DNA from: Morinoia aosen
Taxonomy: Eukaryota; Arthropoda; Malacostraca; Amphipoda; Talitridae
Reading direction: 5' to 3'
NCBI GenBank assembly: GCA_030386875.1
Contig: CM059575.1
Coordinates: 15,090,293 to 15,154,292 of the forward strand
DNA length: 64,000 bases
The notes beneath the pieces were generated by a model. That model searched no databases, was not told the origin of the DNA, and saw only the letters and a list, made by a program, of their open reading frames with translations. Of this stretch, positions 22,123 to 33,594 are shown in pieces. Every line of letters starts with the position of its first letter. Position 1 is the stretch's first letter. A program made the position numbers and the translations under genes.

Positions 22123-25100
22123 TCAACGGTAACTGGCTAATCTTTGAGAAATAGAGAGAGGGATGTCACATTTAAATTTGGTACTTCTGTCTAACACATG
22201 ATACACATTCAGACTCAGACACAACACCCCCATGCATACCTTAGGTATATAGTTTTTCCAGTTTACAGTAATGATACCTTGTTTGTATCTTTCAGGAAGT
22301 TGGCAAGGGCTTGCATTATTGGAAACTGCAGAGTCAGGAAAGGGACCTCCACCTAATACATTTTTTAATGTTAGGGGTACATGTACGGAGTTGAGGAAAG
22401 AGGTTAGATGATGGTGGGCATTATTATGATTTGGGCAGTTCAGAAGAAAGTGCTGAACTGTTTCAGGATTACCACATTCACAGTCTGGATGGTCAATCAA
22501 TCCGAATCTGCACATGTGAGCGGCGAGTCGTTCATGCCCGAGTCTGAGCCTGGTTATGGCAGTTTCGATTGCACGGCTTGGATGAGATGCCCAAGGCCAT
22601 TCTCTTATAGAGTCCTTAATTGAGGCCAGAAACATACCCTTACCATTTTGGACCAACTCATGCCATGCTCTCTCCCACTCTGCATGCAAGACCTCAAGTA
22701 AGTTTTTATGGATATCCTCAGTGAACAGTGGAAACAATGTGCAAAACCTGAGGTTATGTGCAGCTTATGGTGCTGCATCTGCTGCTTTGTTTCCTGCAAT
22801 TCCTTCGTCAGCAGGGACAAACTGGATTTTGACGGAATATTTTTCATTCAAAATTGACAAAGTTTGTTGTATATTAAATATCATTGTAGTATATTTTTTT
22901 TGGTTTACGTGATTGGAGAAAAAGAATTGAGGAGAGAGAATCAGAAAAGACACCTTAAGACTTGCCAGTCTGAAGATTGTTTAGGGCCCAGTTCAAGGCC
23001 TCATGAATTGCATAAAGCTCAGCACCAAATGAGGAGATATATGGAGAGAGCTTCCAATCAAGGAAAACATTTCTTTTTGGAATCACCAGAGCTGCTGCAG
23101 TGGAGGTTGAAGGGCTTTCTATATGAGAACCATCAGTGTAGGCATGCAGAAATCCTCTATATTGATCATGAACAAGTTCATTGAAAAGCTGTTTATTAGT
23201 TTCTGTAGAAAGAGAAGGAGATGGCTCAGAGGCAAAGTTTGGCACCAACAAAGAATTAGTGTCAAGAAGGGGATGAATAGGCGAGTGGAGAGAGGATATT
23301 GCTGGACGTGGAAAAGGCTGTTGGTAACTCTCAAATGTTTTCATTGCAAGTGATAGAAATGAGGAGGTTTTAATCATGAGCTTGATTTGTGGAATGGAAG
23401 GAGTTTGCAGAAATTCTGAGAGATGAGAAACTTTATGAGCATAGTCTAGTAGGAGGAGAGTTCTGTGCAAGGACAATGGAGGAATATTTGCTTCTATTTC
23501 TAGAAAATTTATTGGAGTGGTTTTGAGGCAGCCTAGAGCAATTCACATTGAATTGTTCTGAATAATATTTAGTTGTTGTAGTAGACGCTTAGGGGCTGTG
23601 CAGTATAGGGGAGCTGCATAGTCTAATCAACTTCTTATAAGCATTCGGTACAGTTTTAGAAGGAGAGAGCAATCTGCACCCCACTGATGGTGAGAGATTG
23701 ATTTTAGCAGGTTTGTGAGCAGGATGCAGCTGAGTTTGAGAGAGGAAATATGAGAGGACCAATTTAACTTGGGGGCATCCCGAGTTACCCCCAGATACCG
23801 GTGTTTATTCACAAAAGTCAGATTTGTACCTGCCACTGTTATTGATGGAGGAATAGTTTGAGAAAGTGTAAAGAGCATACATTTTGTTTTTTCTAAATTC
23901 AATGAGATCAATCTTGAGGTCCACTCATGAAATGAAGTCAATGCAGCTTGTATTGATTGAACGGCATTTGCCAAGATTCTATGAAAAGAAAAGAATGAGA
24001 TGTCATCAACGTATTCTGCACTCGGTACATCAGGAAATGATGGCAGGTCACTCAGCATTACATTAAAGAGTGATGGAGAGAGTACTGCTCCTTGGGGAAC
24101 ACCAGACTTCATTTTTTTTTGTCCCTAGAGCGTAGGCCTTCAAAGATAACCTGAAAACTGCGTTTTGATAAATATCCTTGGATCCAACAAAGAAGCCTAC
24201 CATGTATTCCTATTTTTGAGAGTTTATACAAGAGACCGGTATGCCACACGCATTCAAAGGCCTGAGTAAGATCACAGAAGGCCACTACTAGGAAGTGCCT
24301 TCTCTGTTGTGCCACTCGGATAGCAGACTCAAGCCTCGCTACTTGGTCCACCGCCGACAGCCTGCGCCGAAACCCTCCCTGTTGTTTTCTCAGAGCACGG
24401 CTCTCCTCTAGAAAATAGTTCAACCTATTATTGATTAGAGCCTCCATTAGTTTGCCAGTACAGGACAACAACAAGATGGGCCGATACGAGGAGACACTTG
24501 AGGCAGGTTTAGTAGGCTTTTGTATGGGTAGGAGCAGTGCTTTTTTCCATGGTTTTGGAATTATTCCAGAATTGAAACTTTGGTTGTAGATTTCAAGAAG
24601 CCATTCTTTGTATGATGGAGGAAGACGCTTGAAATGTTCATAGCTGACTTGGTCCAAACCTGGGGAGGTATTGCTTAGTGGAGAGATGGCTTTATTTAGT
24701 TTTTGCATTGTTAGAGGAGAGTTGTACCACACTGGGTCGTCATTAAACAGGGCTGTGGCTAGAGGTAACAATATAAAAGTGGGGTAAGGATGAGGGACTT
24801 GTTGAAAAGGTATTTTCAAAATAGGAGGCCAGAAGATTGACTTTTTCCCTTGACTCAGAAACTATTGAAGTTGCTGTGACAAAAGGTTGCGTTTGGCGGT
24901 GGGAGAGTTCGAGGTTGCGAATTTTTTCCAGAGTATTGAAGGAGGAGTCTCTGAGGTGATTGAGTTGCAGAACGTTTTCCAGGATGAGCGTTTTGCTAGC
25001 TTTATTTCTCTCTTTAGGAGAGCTTCTGCACGTTTGAAGACTATGAGGTTTGGTTGTGATAGTTGTTTTATAAACTTTCTCTTTGCAAAGTTTCTGTTTT

Positions 25101-26034
25101 CCAAGGCAGCCTTGCAGGATTGGTTCCACCAAGGTTTGCTGAATGGAGGGTTCATTGTTTCTTTTGTTTGGGGAAAAGCTATAGTAGAGGCTGTTAAAAT
25201 GCAAGTTGTGAAATTTGATGAGCTTGTGTTTACGTCTTCATCTCTGAATTCTTCTTTATTTGGAAGAGATGATATCCATGTATCCCACGATCCTTGATCA
25301 AACTTCCAGCGTGGCAGGGTCTGATACCTGACAACTTGAGAGGTTAATGTAAGGGTTGTTGTTATTGTATAGTGGTCACTGGATAGGTCAGGGCCTGATT
25401 GAACTGCTGCACCAGAGAGAAGGTTTGTGGATGAGAAAGAGAGATCCAGTGTGGAGTGAATATTATGGTAGGTGTTGAAGTAAGTGGGAAGTGAGGGAGG
25501 AGTAAGTAGAGCAATAGCAGGATGTTAGAGCAGAGAAAGTTCTATGTTTTTTCCACTGGTGTTAAGGGTACAAGTACTGCTGGGCTCCCACAGAGTACTA
25601 TGTGCATTGAAGTCACCAACAATTAGAAAAGGGCTTTTTAGGGAGGTAAAGTAGTGATTGATTTCTTGGAGTCTGACTGCTTGGTTTGGGTTGTAGATAT
25701 TGAGGATGGCTAGAGATTGTGAATGATTGATTGAAATTGACAGAGCTTGAACTTCTAATTGACCATTAGGATAATGAGTGATGTTTAGTGGCAGGTGAGG
25801 GATGTCAGTACTGACTAGGATTGCCAGACCTCCTCCTTGATGACCATTTTGACGGTGATGATATATTGCTGTGTAGTAAATGAGTGAGGGTTCAAATACC
25901 GCAGACAGCCATGTTTCACAGAGGCATACCACATGAGGATGAGTTGAGTACAGATGCAGCTTAAGAAGAGAGAGCTTGTTGCGCAGGCTGTGGCAGTTCC
26001 ATTGAAGAATTTTCAGTTCTTTTTGAGAGGACAT
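22123..26034 (-). pseudogene. LINE-2 ORF2: EN-RT-RNase H polyprotein, broken
   Basis: It starts at an ATG (26032-26034) with LKILQWNCHSLRNKLSLLK, the first strand of the endonuclease, whose VGDFNAHSTLW motif is also kept. RT blocks lie in two frames (24109-24819 and 23627-24112), with SYRPILLLSC, QGGFRRRLSAVDQ and a YVDD active-site box. RNase H follows at 22765-23476 (AYTDGSHIESPSTSTAAA) and a C-terminal CxC...H...C region at 22123-22737 (CECGNPETVQHFLLNC). At least five frame changes or stops are present. Confidence 0.85.
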
Positions 26035-26733
26035 GCTGTTGGGTTTTTTGTTGAAAAATGAGAACGCTGTTTCAGAGATGTTTTTACAGAATTTGGTTTT
26101 CGGCCTAATACTGGAGATGAGTCAATGGTGGTGACTTTGGCCGGTTCGTTAGTTAAAAACTTGCCATCAATCACTGGTGATGGAGAGAATTGTTCTTCAG
26201 GAATCAAAATAGGATTGGTGGCCTTTTCATTAGCTACTTGTTGAGTTGAGGTATTTAAGTATGTAACATGTTCTGTTGGGTGGTTTACCTCCAAGCTGGT
26301 GGAAGGTTCTTTGTTCACATTTTTGGAGAGATGAGGAGTCACTGTAGTGATGACTGCATTTGCTATATAATTCAGTTGTTCTGAATTTGAGGTTGGATCC
26401 TGAGGTTGACAGAGGAGAAGGACTTTGGAGAGCAGTGAGACTAGCTGAGTTAAGGTTGCCTGTAAGTCATTGGAAGAGAGAGATTCATAATCAGTTTGAG
26501 TGGACACTGTGGAGTGGGTTTTCTTGTGAGGTTGATGAATCATGTTTGATTGATGATTTGGAACTGTTTCCATTGAGTTTGTAGGTTGAGTGGATTGAGG
26601 ATTACCAGTTTCTGATTGTGGTAAACTTTCCTTCACTTTTGCCAGGGCATCTCGGTAAGAAAGTTTGTGCTGAACTCTAATTTTCTCTACTGATTTTGCT
26701 CGTTTAACAAAGGGGCAGCCTCCATAGTTTGCT

Positions 26734-27284
26734 GGGTAAATCTGAAGGGTATGTCAGTTATCAATTTTCCACTTTTTGTTGCCTGAACCTAATTAATTGA
26801 ATCAAAATAAACAAGTTTTCTTCTATGAACTTTCCGTCTCAAATGAGTATTTAACGATTTATAGCGGTTAGTTTAGTTTTGTCTTTGATGACAAATGCGC
26901 TCGAATAAACAGCTACTCATCGATTTTTGAATTTTTGTTGATTGAATCATGGTAATAAAATCAAAATAAACAACTTTTCTTCTATACACTTTTTTCGTCA
27001 AATGAGTATTTAACGAGGTATAGCAGTAGGTTTGGTTTCGTCTTTGATAAAGATCGCACTGGAAGCGAGTGCGCATTGCAGTGTTGCTGACCAACGTGCT
27101 CCTTGAATTACCTGCCGCTTCAAACACTGGAGTTGCGGTAAGTCATTTACCGCTATAACTAATAAAATACTCATTTGAGACGGAAAGTGCATAGCAGAAA
27201 ACTTGTTTATTTTGATCTAATTAACTATGCTTAGGCATCAAAATTTACAAAATCGATAACTGACATACCCTTCAGATTTACCCT
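26734..27284. mobile_element. MITE copy 2 (551 bp), TSD TTTGCT
   Basis: Same family as copy 1. The terminal inverted repeats start GGGTAAATCTGAAGGG and the target duplication TTTGCT lies at 26728-26733 and 27285-27290. It sits within LINE-2 ORF1, just after the zinc-knuckle segment in transcript order. Internal inverted segments and the AACAAGTTTTCTTCTATG motif are shared with copies 1 and 3. Confidence 0.9.
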
Positions 27285-28073
27285 TTGCTGTATGAGGGCC
27301 ATTTCAGTTGGTGCACTTAGGAACAGAATTTCTAGGGCAGTCTTTTACTAGATGGGATCCAGAACATGCTACACACTGTAGAGTTTCTGCACTGTTGGGC
27401 GTTATGTCCAAATCTCTGGCACTGAAAGCATTGCCATGGTCTTCCAATGTAGGGGTTAACTTTAAATCTTTGATAGTTGAGGTAGATATAGTCAGGAAGA
27501 GAATTAGTTTGAAAAGTTATTTTGATCATTGTTGTTGTGCCTTCATTTTTTTGGTTTCAGGATCCAAGATTGGCCTACTTTTAGGTTTGAAGATCCTGCC
27601 TCTTCTATTTCTGAGTAGGACGTTTCTGTTCCAAATAGGCCTATTACTCCGATCGTTTGGGTCTGATTGGCAGGCTGACAATAGTGAATCAGCCAAGGGC
27701 CCAGCTGAGTTATTTTGAGTAAAGAAGCTACTTTAAAGATTGCCGAGTTTGTCAGGGTGAGAACTAGAATATTACGCTTGAGGTTTTTGAGAATTGAAGA
27801 GATTCCAGCACTAGCAAAAGGAGAGGAAGCAAGAGTTTAGAGAGTTGAAATTCCTTGGATAAAAATTTACTAGGATTGTTGTTTTTATTGGTTGGTTCTA
27901 TCAGAAATTCAGAATAACTGGATGAAGGGCACTGCTGGATGGACTATGGGTTGGTTGAGATGGTTGATGTGAAGGCAGGCTGTCAAAAGAGTTGTTTATG
28001 TTAAAGGCCACTGCAGGGATGTTTTCCACTAACTGGCAAGTTTGAAAGCCTACGAAATTTGGATCAGAAATTA

Positions 28074-28610
28074 GGGTAAATGTATAGTGTTTGACCATAA
28101 TCGATTTTCCACTTTTGGACCAAGAAACATTGTAGATGAGACGAAAATAAACAAGTTTTCTTCTATGCAATTTCCTTCGGAAATGAGTATTTTAGGAGTG
28201 AGAACGGGAAATGAGTTACCGTAACTCCAGTATTTGAGGCGGGGAAAAATACACCGCGCGGTCCGACGTGAAAGTGAACAGGCGTTCCCGCGCGCCAACC
28301 AAGCCGACGAAGAGCAAACCCCCTATTACAAACGTAAAGAGGTCGGGTCGTGAGGGGTTGCAACAGTTCTTTTAGTGAAAATTATAAAACTAAAAGAACT
28401 GTGGCTACCCCTCATGACCCAACCTCTTTACGTTTGTAATAGGGTCATGCACTATCGAGTTCCGGTAACTCATTTAACACCATAACTATTAATATACTCA
28501 TTTCCGAAGGAAAGTGCATTGAAGAAAACTTGTTTATTTTGGTCTCATTAACCATCTTTCTTCATCAAAAAGTGGAAAATCGATTATGGTCAAACACTAT
28601 ACATTTACCG
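28074..28610. mobile_element. MITE copy 3 (537 bp), TSD AAATTA
   Basis: The terminal repeats GGGTAAATGTATAGTG and CACTATACATTTACCG flank this copy, and the 6-bp duplication AAATTA lies at 28068-28073 and 28611-28616. The outer arms share ATCGATTTTCCACTTTT and AACAAGTTTTCTTCTATG with the other copies. The centre (about 28318-28446) is a different, long, nearly perfect hairpin. No coding capacity. Confidence 0.88.
28318..28446. repeat. Long hairpin at the centre of MITE copy 3
   Basis: CCCTATTACAAACGTAAAGA on the left is mirrored by TCTTTACGTTTGTAATAGGG on the right. Between them further arms close to an ACTAAAAGAACTGT stem around a short AT loop at about 28380. Stem length is over 55 bp with few mismatches. 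Confidence 0.85.
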
Positions 28611-29172
28611 AAATTAGTGATAAGTTAGATACTGCAGGGGACTCAGACAGGTTTCTTGGACACTTGGCAAGCCAAGCAGGTTCCATTTCATGTTTGTGTG
28701 AATTCTGCTCAGATGAATTTTGTTGGAATAGAGGTTGTTCAAAATTTTTTGAACTGCTCTTGCTTGGAGCCCCTTCATCCACATTGTCAGTAGGCTAGAG
28801 GCAAAAGTATTTTCAGTTTGTTCACATGAGGCTGATGACATAGAAGACTGCTTTTGAAGTTCCATGGCTGAGCTGTTAGCTTTGGGAGGAGGTTTGTGAT
28901 ACGGGGCAGCAGAAGCCCCTCCCTTTGCTTTATGCTTACCCTTCCCGGGGCTACCCAGGATGGTAGGAAACAAAACAACAGAAAAAAGACAAAAGTTACC
29001 CAAAACTTTCATAAAATAAATTACGCTGCACTTGAGTATTACCAAATGTCTCACCGGTTTACTCGATCACACCGTCCGACGTCCAAGGTTGTCCTAGTAC
29101 GAATTTTCGTTCAGGTAAAGCAGCCATCATTACCCACTTCTTCCCTGAAAAATTTCTTTCTTTCTTTCTTGC

Positions 29173-29794
29173 GTCAGTTTAATTGAGGATCCTGGTTCCT
29201 GTTGGCCCATGCACCTCAGGTCTCAATTGTTTCTTCGTCACGGCGTGCCTGAGAGCATAGAAGAATAAATGAGAATGGATACCTATAATAAGTTAGAGAT
29301 TGGCAGGGATAAGTTTGAAAGTCACACGTTAAAGCAGCACAACAATAGTTCCTTGAATTGTTAGAGCATGCTTTGTGATTAGTTGGGACTACCTAACTGC
29401 AAGCACAGCATAGAGCCATTGACAGCAGGAGGGCGAATGGTCCAGCCTGGGTGCCGCAACCTGGAGCATCTTAAAAGTACAAAATACATTAGGGATAATG
29501 AGAATTGAGACTTCACGAGTGCATTCCCAAACTACACTACTATACTGCTACTGCTACTCCCACTACCACTACCACTGGAATGCACCTCAAAACATTAACC
29601 TCAGTGCTCTCTGCTGTGATTTCTGACATGTAACATGATATAGCTTAAAGTCAGGAGAACGTCCCTCACATAGGAGGTCTCTCTTACACTTATTTCACTT
29701 TAGATAATGACCTGAGACATCCCCACTGACAGTCAGCCATACCTCTTCCTTTGGAAGCTGAACTGACTTCATTGCTAGAGTTAGTGGTTAGTGG
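29173..29794 (-). other. LINE-3 3' untranslated region
   Basis: Non-coding sequence after the ORF2 stop. It contains a short trinucleotide-like run of GTAGTGG/AGT units (about 29545-29578) and the conserved 3' hairpin string at 29439-29467, and it ends in a GAAA-type tail. Confidence 0.6.
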
Positions 29795-32700
29795 CTACAG
29801 GTCCCCTAACCTTTTAGTACAAATCAAATATTTGGCCATAGCATTCAAAATTTTATGTTGCTTGCCTCTATCAAAGTTGCCTCCTCCTAAGATGTTCTTG
29901 AGGGTAAACGCTATACCCAAGGCATGCAGTTCATCATAAAGGATTGTTCTTTCATTTGAATATCTGGGACACTGCAGCAAGAAGTGGGACACAGACTCAA
30001 CAGAACCACAGGAACAAAGGTTAGAGTCAGCTAGATTAAAGCGGGTTAGGTGCTCATTTAGTCCCACGTGACCAATTCTGAGCCTGGCCATGGCTGTCTC
30101 CACTGCCCTGTTCCTATGGGAGGACCAGGGCCAGTAGGAAAGAGTTCCCTTTGACTCCAGCAGCTTTTTTCCCTTGCTTGATATATTTATTTCGTTCAGC
30201 CACCATTCTTGCCAGTACTCAACAACAGACTCGTTAATTGTGCTTACCATGTCAGTTCTAGCAACGTGTACTGATGGAGTCACCACATCAATGTGAGCTG
30301 CTTTGGCTGCCAAATCGGCCAACTCATTGCCCTCCAGATCTTTATGACCTGGAATGAACTGTACATGCACTGGATATCGCTCTGATAATAAGATTATATA
30401 TTTGTGAATCTCGAAGAATAAATGAATATAATTTTTGGGTGTTCTGTTCCTTAAAAGTGACACTGAAGACAAGGAATCTGTAAAAATGACTGCTCCAGTT
30501 AGAGATTCATAGTGAGTGTGGAGATGCTTCACAGATTCTTTAATAGCAAATAATTCACAGCCTAGGATAGTTGTATCTGCTGGTAGTTTCCAGTTATGCA
30601 GCACAGTAGTATTAGGGGCTTTAATTATCATAGCAGCTGCAGCTGAAGTTTCAGGGGTAAGATACTTTGAGCCATCAGTATATACCTGCAAGTGTGAGTC
30701 AAACTTGAATTCCAGCAAATATCTCAGGGTACATAGTGCTTCATGGTTGGAAATTGAGGCAACTGGAGCAGTCACAAAATCTGGAATAAAAAAATTATTT
30801 ATGTCTGTCCATGGTGGTATAGGGGATACCAGGGTCACAAAATTCTGGGGAAAATATTTCAACTTTAGAACATCAAAAGCTTGTTTGGCCCTCACAATCA
30901 GTGGAGGAACAATAATGTGACCTGCCCAGGGTCTACCACTCAAAGTGGGCAAAGGTTGAAATAACTCCTTTGTGATTGGGAGGTCTCTAGGCAGTTCACT
31001 AATTCGACAATAGTATCTTAATAGTACTGGCATTCTATGCATCTTCAAGGGAGGTATGTTAGCTTCAGCTTCCAAAGACAGAATAGGTGATGTGCTCCTA
31101 GCACCAGTTGCAATTCTTAAACAGGTATTCTGTATTAAGTTCAATTTATTTAAATGGGAATCTGGGGCAGAGCTATAAAAGACTGATCCATAGTCTAATT
31201 TGCTACGGATAACTGCCTTGTAAATCATTAGTAATGTTTCCCTATCAGCTCCCCAGTGATGATTTGATATAGTTTTCATTAAATTGAGTTTTGGCACATT
31301 ACTATCTCTTAGTTGCTGGATGTGGCTCTTCCACATAAGGCCAGGAGCATCAAAGGTTATGCCTAAATACCTGTGGGTTGAGACAAATTCAATAGGAGTA
31401 TTATTCAATGTGATAGATGGAGGTACTAAATTTTTCCTAGTGAATAACATTGCTTTGGTCTTAGAGTGGTTCAGATGGAAACCCCAAGTCCTGGTCCACT
31501 CATAAAACTTTGCTATCTGCTGTTGTACAAGTCGAGCTACCTGGGGTAGGTTTTCTCCTCGGCAGTAAAGGGTTACATCGTCTGCATATTCTGACAGTGT
31601 AACACCTTCTACTCTTGGGAGGTCAGACATCATTACATTGAAAAGAACTGGAGCTAGTATGGACCCTTGTGGAACTCCTGACGTGATTGGTTGCTCTGAT
31701 GAGTACCTTCCCTCAAAAAATACCTTGAATTTACGATTACTTAAAAACTCTCTGATCCAACACAGTATTTTTCCCCCAATCCCACACTGACTGAGTTTGT
31801 AGAGAAGACCAGTATGCCAGACACAATCATATGCATTGCTTAAGTCAAAAAAGATTGCAATACATACACCACGGTTAACTATAGCCTGCCTGATGTTCAT
31901 TTCTAACCTAGCTACTTGGTCTAGAGTGCTTAGCCTCTTCCTGAAACCCCCCTGGGTGATACTAAAAGAATTTGAAGTCTCCAAGATGTGATATAATCTG
32001 CTACATACCATTTTTTCTAACAATTTGGCTATACAAGGCAGGAGAGAGATGGGCCTGTATGCACTTGGGTCAGATAATGGTTTACCTGGCTTATGGAATG
32101 GCAGAACGATAGCAAGCTTCCAGCATGGTGGAATGAGGGCCTGGTTGAAGCTCCAGTTCAATATTTTTAACAGCCAAGTCTGATATTGTGGGGTCAGGTT
32201 TTTCAGCATCAGGTTATGGACCATGTCATGGCCAGGAGCTGTGTTGCTGATCTTTTTTAAAGCACATTCAAGTTCATGTAATGAAAACTGACTGTTATAA
32301 GGGAACATTTCATCACTGCTTAGAGCAAGAGCCAATGGCAAAAGATAGTCAGCAGCACTCCCAGCTGAATGACTGCAAGTGAGAAGTTTAGAGTAGCTAT
32401 TTGCTATAGCTTCTGCTTTTTCGGAAGGATTCGTAATCAACTTGTTATTATATAGAATTGGTTCTGACCTGAGTCCTTTCCTTTTGTTTGAGAGGGCTCC
32501 AATTTTTTTCCACACTGTGTCAGTTTGTGTAAAACTGTTAAGCGAAGTACAGAACTTTTGAAATGATTCTTTTTTTGCTTTCTTAGTAGTTCTCTTAACC
32601 ATATTCTCAATTCTTCTCAGAGCAATCAAATTGCTGGGAGTGGGATGTTTACGAAAATGGTTCTTTGCAGTGCGCCGTCTTCTCACCCACAAGGCACATT

Positions 32701-33571
32701 CCTCATTCCACCAGTGCTTTGAAAACTTTGGATTTACTGTTTCTTTAGTTCTCTCAAAACACTCACTTGCACTGTCAAGAAGTGAAGCAGTGAAGCTCTC
32801 AACAGAGACTAAAAAGTCGTCACTTTCTCTAATTTCAGGTAAGCTTGCCTGCCACCTATCCCATGACCCCCTATCAAAAAGCCATTTACGTCTGGCACGG
32901 AATACTGCAGTGTCAGGAGAAAAATCTATTGACACCAGGACAGGTTCATGGTCACTGCCCATCTCAGCTTCCAAGTTTATGTGAGACATTGGCCATAGGT
33001 CTGCTGAAACAAAGCATAAATCCAGAGTGGAGTAATTTTTAGTTTGAACATGATAATAAGTTGGTAGTGATTGGGGGGTAAGCAAGGCTAAATTGTTCTC
33101 TTCCAGAAGGGAGGAGACTAGGTTGTTACCGGTGGCATTAGCAGGCAACCTTGTTTCCCACATCTGATGGTGGGCATTAAAGTCTCCCACTACAACTCTA
33201 CGTGCATTAAGTTGTTGAAAGAAGTAACTAAATTCAGCTGATTGTACGGCTTCATTCGGGTTGTAAATGCTCAAGATATCAAGTTTCCCTTTATCATTAA
33301 AAATGCTTACAGACTGATACTCAAGTTTGCCCCCATTATATGGTGGTATTATTTTTTCTTTACAGTTTATATCATTCCTGACAAGTATTGCTAGCCCCCC
33401 TCCCACACGTTCATGTCTATGCTTATAGAAAGTACGATAATTGATGAAACTTGGTTCTCTGTCCACCCTTAGCCATGTCTCACACAGACATACTACATGA
33501 GGTTTAGTGGTATACAATCTAATTTTGAAATAAGATAGCTTTGTGTATAGGCTATGTGCGTTCCAAGTCAA
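29795..33571 (-). CDS. LINE-3 ORF2: endonuclease-RT-RNase H
   Basis: A 1258-codon open frame. Residues 1-220 form an apurinic-type endonuclease (VCLCETWL, VGDFNAHHQMW, STLDLCFVS, GSDHEPVLV). Residues about 440-720 form the reverse transcriptase (AYRPISLLPC, QGGFRKRLSTLDQ, FFDLSNAYD, GVPQGS, catalytic YADD in SEYADDVTLYC). RNase H follows near 940-1080 (VYTDGSKY, ELFAIKE, FTDSLSS, HKDLEGNELADLAAKAA), then a C-terminal CSCGSVESVSHFLLQC zinc-binding-like segment. The listed first codon is TTG. The first in-frame ATG comes only after the endonuclease's catalytic core has begun, so translation must start another way. The frame opens at the A7 run overlapping the ORF1 end (33600-33606). Confidence 0.92.
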   Translation of the reverse strand: MTWNAHSLYTKLSYFKIRLYTTKPHVVCLCETWLRVDREPSFINYRTFYKHRHERVGGGLAILVRNDINCKEKIIPPYNGGKLEYQSVSIFNDKGKLDILSIYNPNEAVQSAEFSYFFQQLNARRVVVGDFNAHHQMWETRLPANATGNNLVSSLLEENNLALLTPQSLPTYYHVQTKNYSTLDLCFVSADLWPMSHINLEAEMGSDHEPVLVSIDFSPDTAVFRARRKWLFDRGSWDRWQASLPEIRESDDFLVSVESFTASLLDSASECFERTKETVNPKFSKHWWNEECALWVRRRRTAKNHFRKHPTPSNLIALRRIENMVKRTTKKAKKESFQKFCTSLNSFTQTDTVWKKIGALSNKRKGLRSEPILYNNKLITNPSEKAEAIANSYSKLLTCSHSAGSAADYLLPLALALSSDEMFPYNSQFSLHELECALKKISNTAPGHDMVHNLMLKNLTPQYQTWLLKILNWSFNQALIPPCWKLAIVLPFHKPGKPLSDPSAYRPISLLPCIAKLLEKMVCSRLYHILETSNSFSITQGGFRKRLSTLDQVARLEMNIRQAIVNRGVCIAIFFDLSNAYDCVWHTGLLYKLSQCGIGGKILCWIREFLSNRKFKVFFEGRYSSEQPITSGVPQGSILAPVLFNVMMSDLPRVEGVTLSEYADDVTLYCRGENLPQVARLVQQQIAKFYEWTRTWGFHLNHSKTKAMLFTRKNLVPPSITLNNTPIEFVSTHRYLGITFDAPGLMWKSHIQQLRDSNVPKLNLMKTISNHHWGADRETLLMIYKAVIRSKLDYGSVFYSSAPDSHLNKLNLIQNTCLRIATGARSTSPILSLEAEANIPPLKMHRMPVLLRYYCRISELPRDLPITKELFQPLPTLSGRPWAGHIIVPPLIVRAKQAFDVLKLKYFPQNFVTLVSPIPPWTDINNFFIPDFVTAPVASISNHEALCTLRYLLEFKFDSHLQVYTDGSKYLTPETSAAAAMIIKAPNTTVLHNWKLPADTTILGCELFAIKESVKHLHTHYESLTGAVIFTDSLSSVSLLRNRTPKNYIHLFFEIHKYIILLSERYPVHVQFIPGHKDLEGNELADLAAKAAHIDVVTPSVHVARTDMVSTINESVVEYWQEWWLNEINISSKGKKLLESKGTLSYWPWSSHRNRAVETAMARLRIGHVGLNEHLTRFNLADSNLCSCGSVESVSHFLLQCPRYSNERTILYDELHALGIAFTLKNILGGGNFDRGKQHKILNAMAKYLICTKRLGDL

Positions 33572-33594
33572 AATTTTGAGTTGGTTGTTTGAGC

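Larger units (their letters stand above)
26013..28990 (-). pseudogene. LINE-2 ORF1 (gag-like), broken by MITEs
   Basis: Pieces of an ORF1 protein: an N-terminal part near 28614-28990 (GSPGKGKHKAKGGASAAPYH), a CCHC knuckle at 27332-27529 (PWQCFQCQRFGHNAQQC), and a Ser/Thr/Gln-rich C-terminal part in one frame at 26013-26636. MITE copies 2 and 3 interrupt it. The frame also shifts outside the MITEs, so the protein cannot be made. It is most similar to LINE-3 ORF1. Confidence 0.75.
21179..29139 (-). mobile_element. LINE-2: full-length but decayed non-LTR element
   Basis: About 6.9 kb after subtracting two MITE insertions, close to the 6.5 kb of LINE-3. Read on minus, the 5' end (29139) starts AAGTGGGTAATGATGG and abuts LINE-3's (AAAG)n-like tail. 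The 3' end finishes in (CAA)4-5 at 21181-21192, against the 5' end of LINE-1. ORF1 and ORF2 are both frameshifted. The two ORFs overlap by about 20 bp (ORF1 stop at 26013, ORF2 ATG at 26034). Confidence 0.85.
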
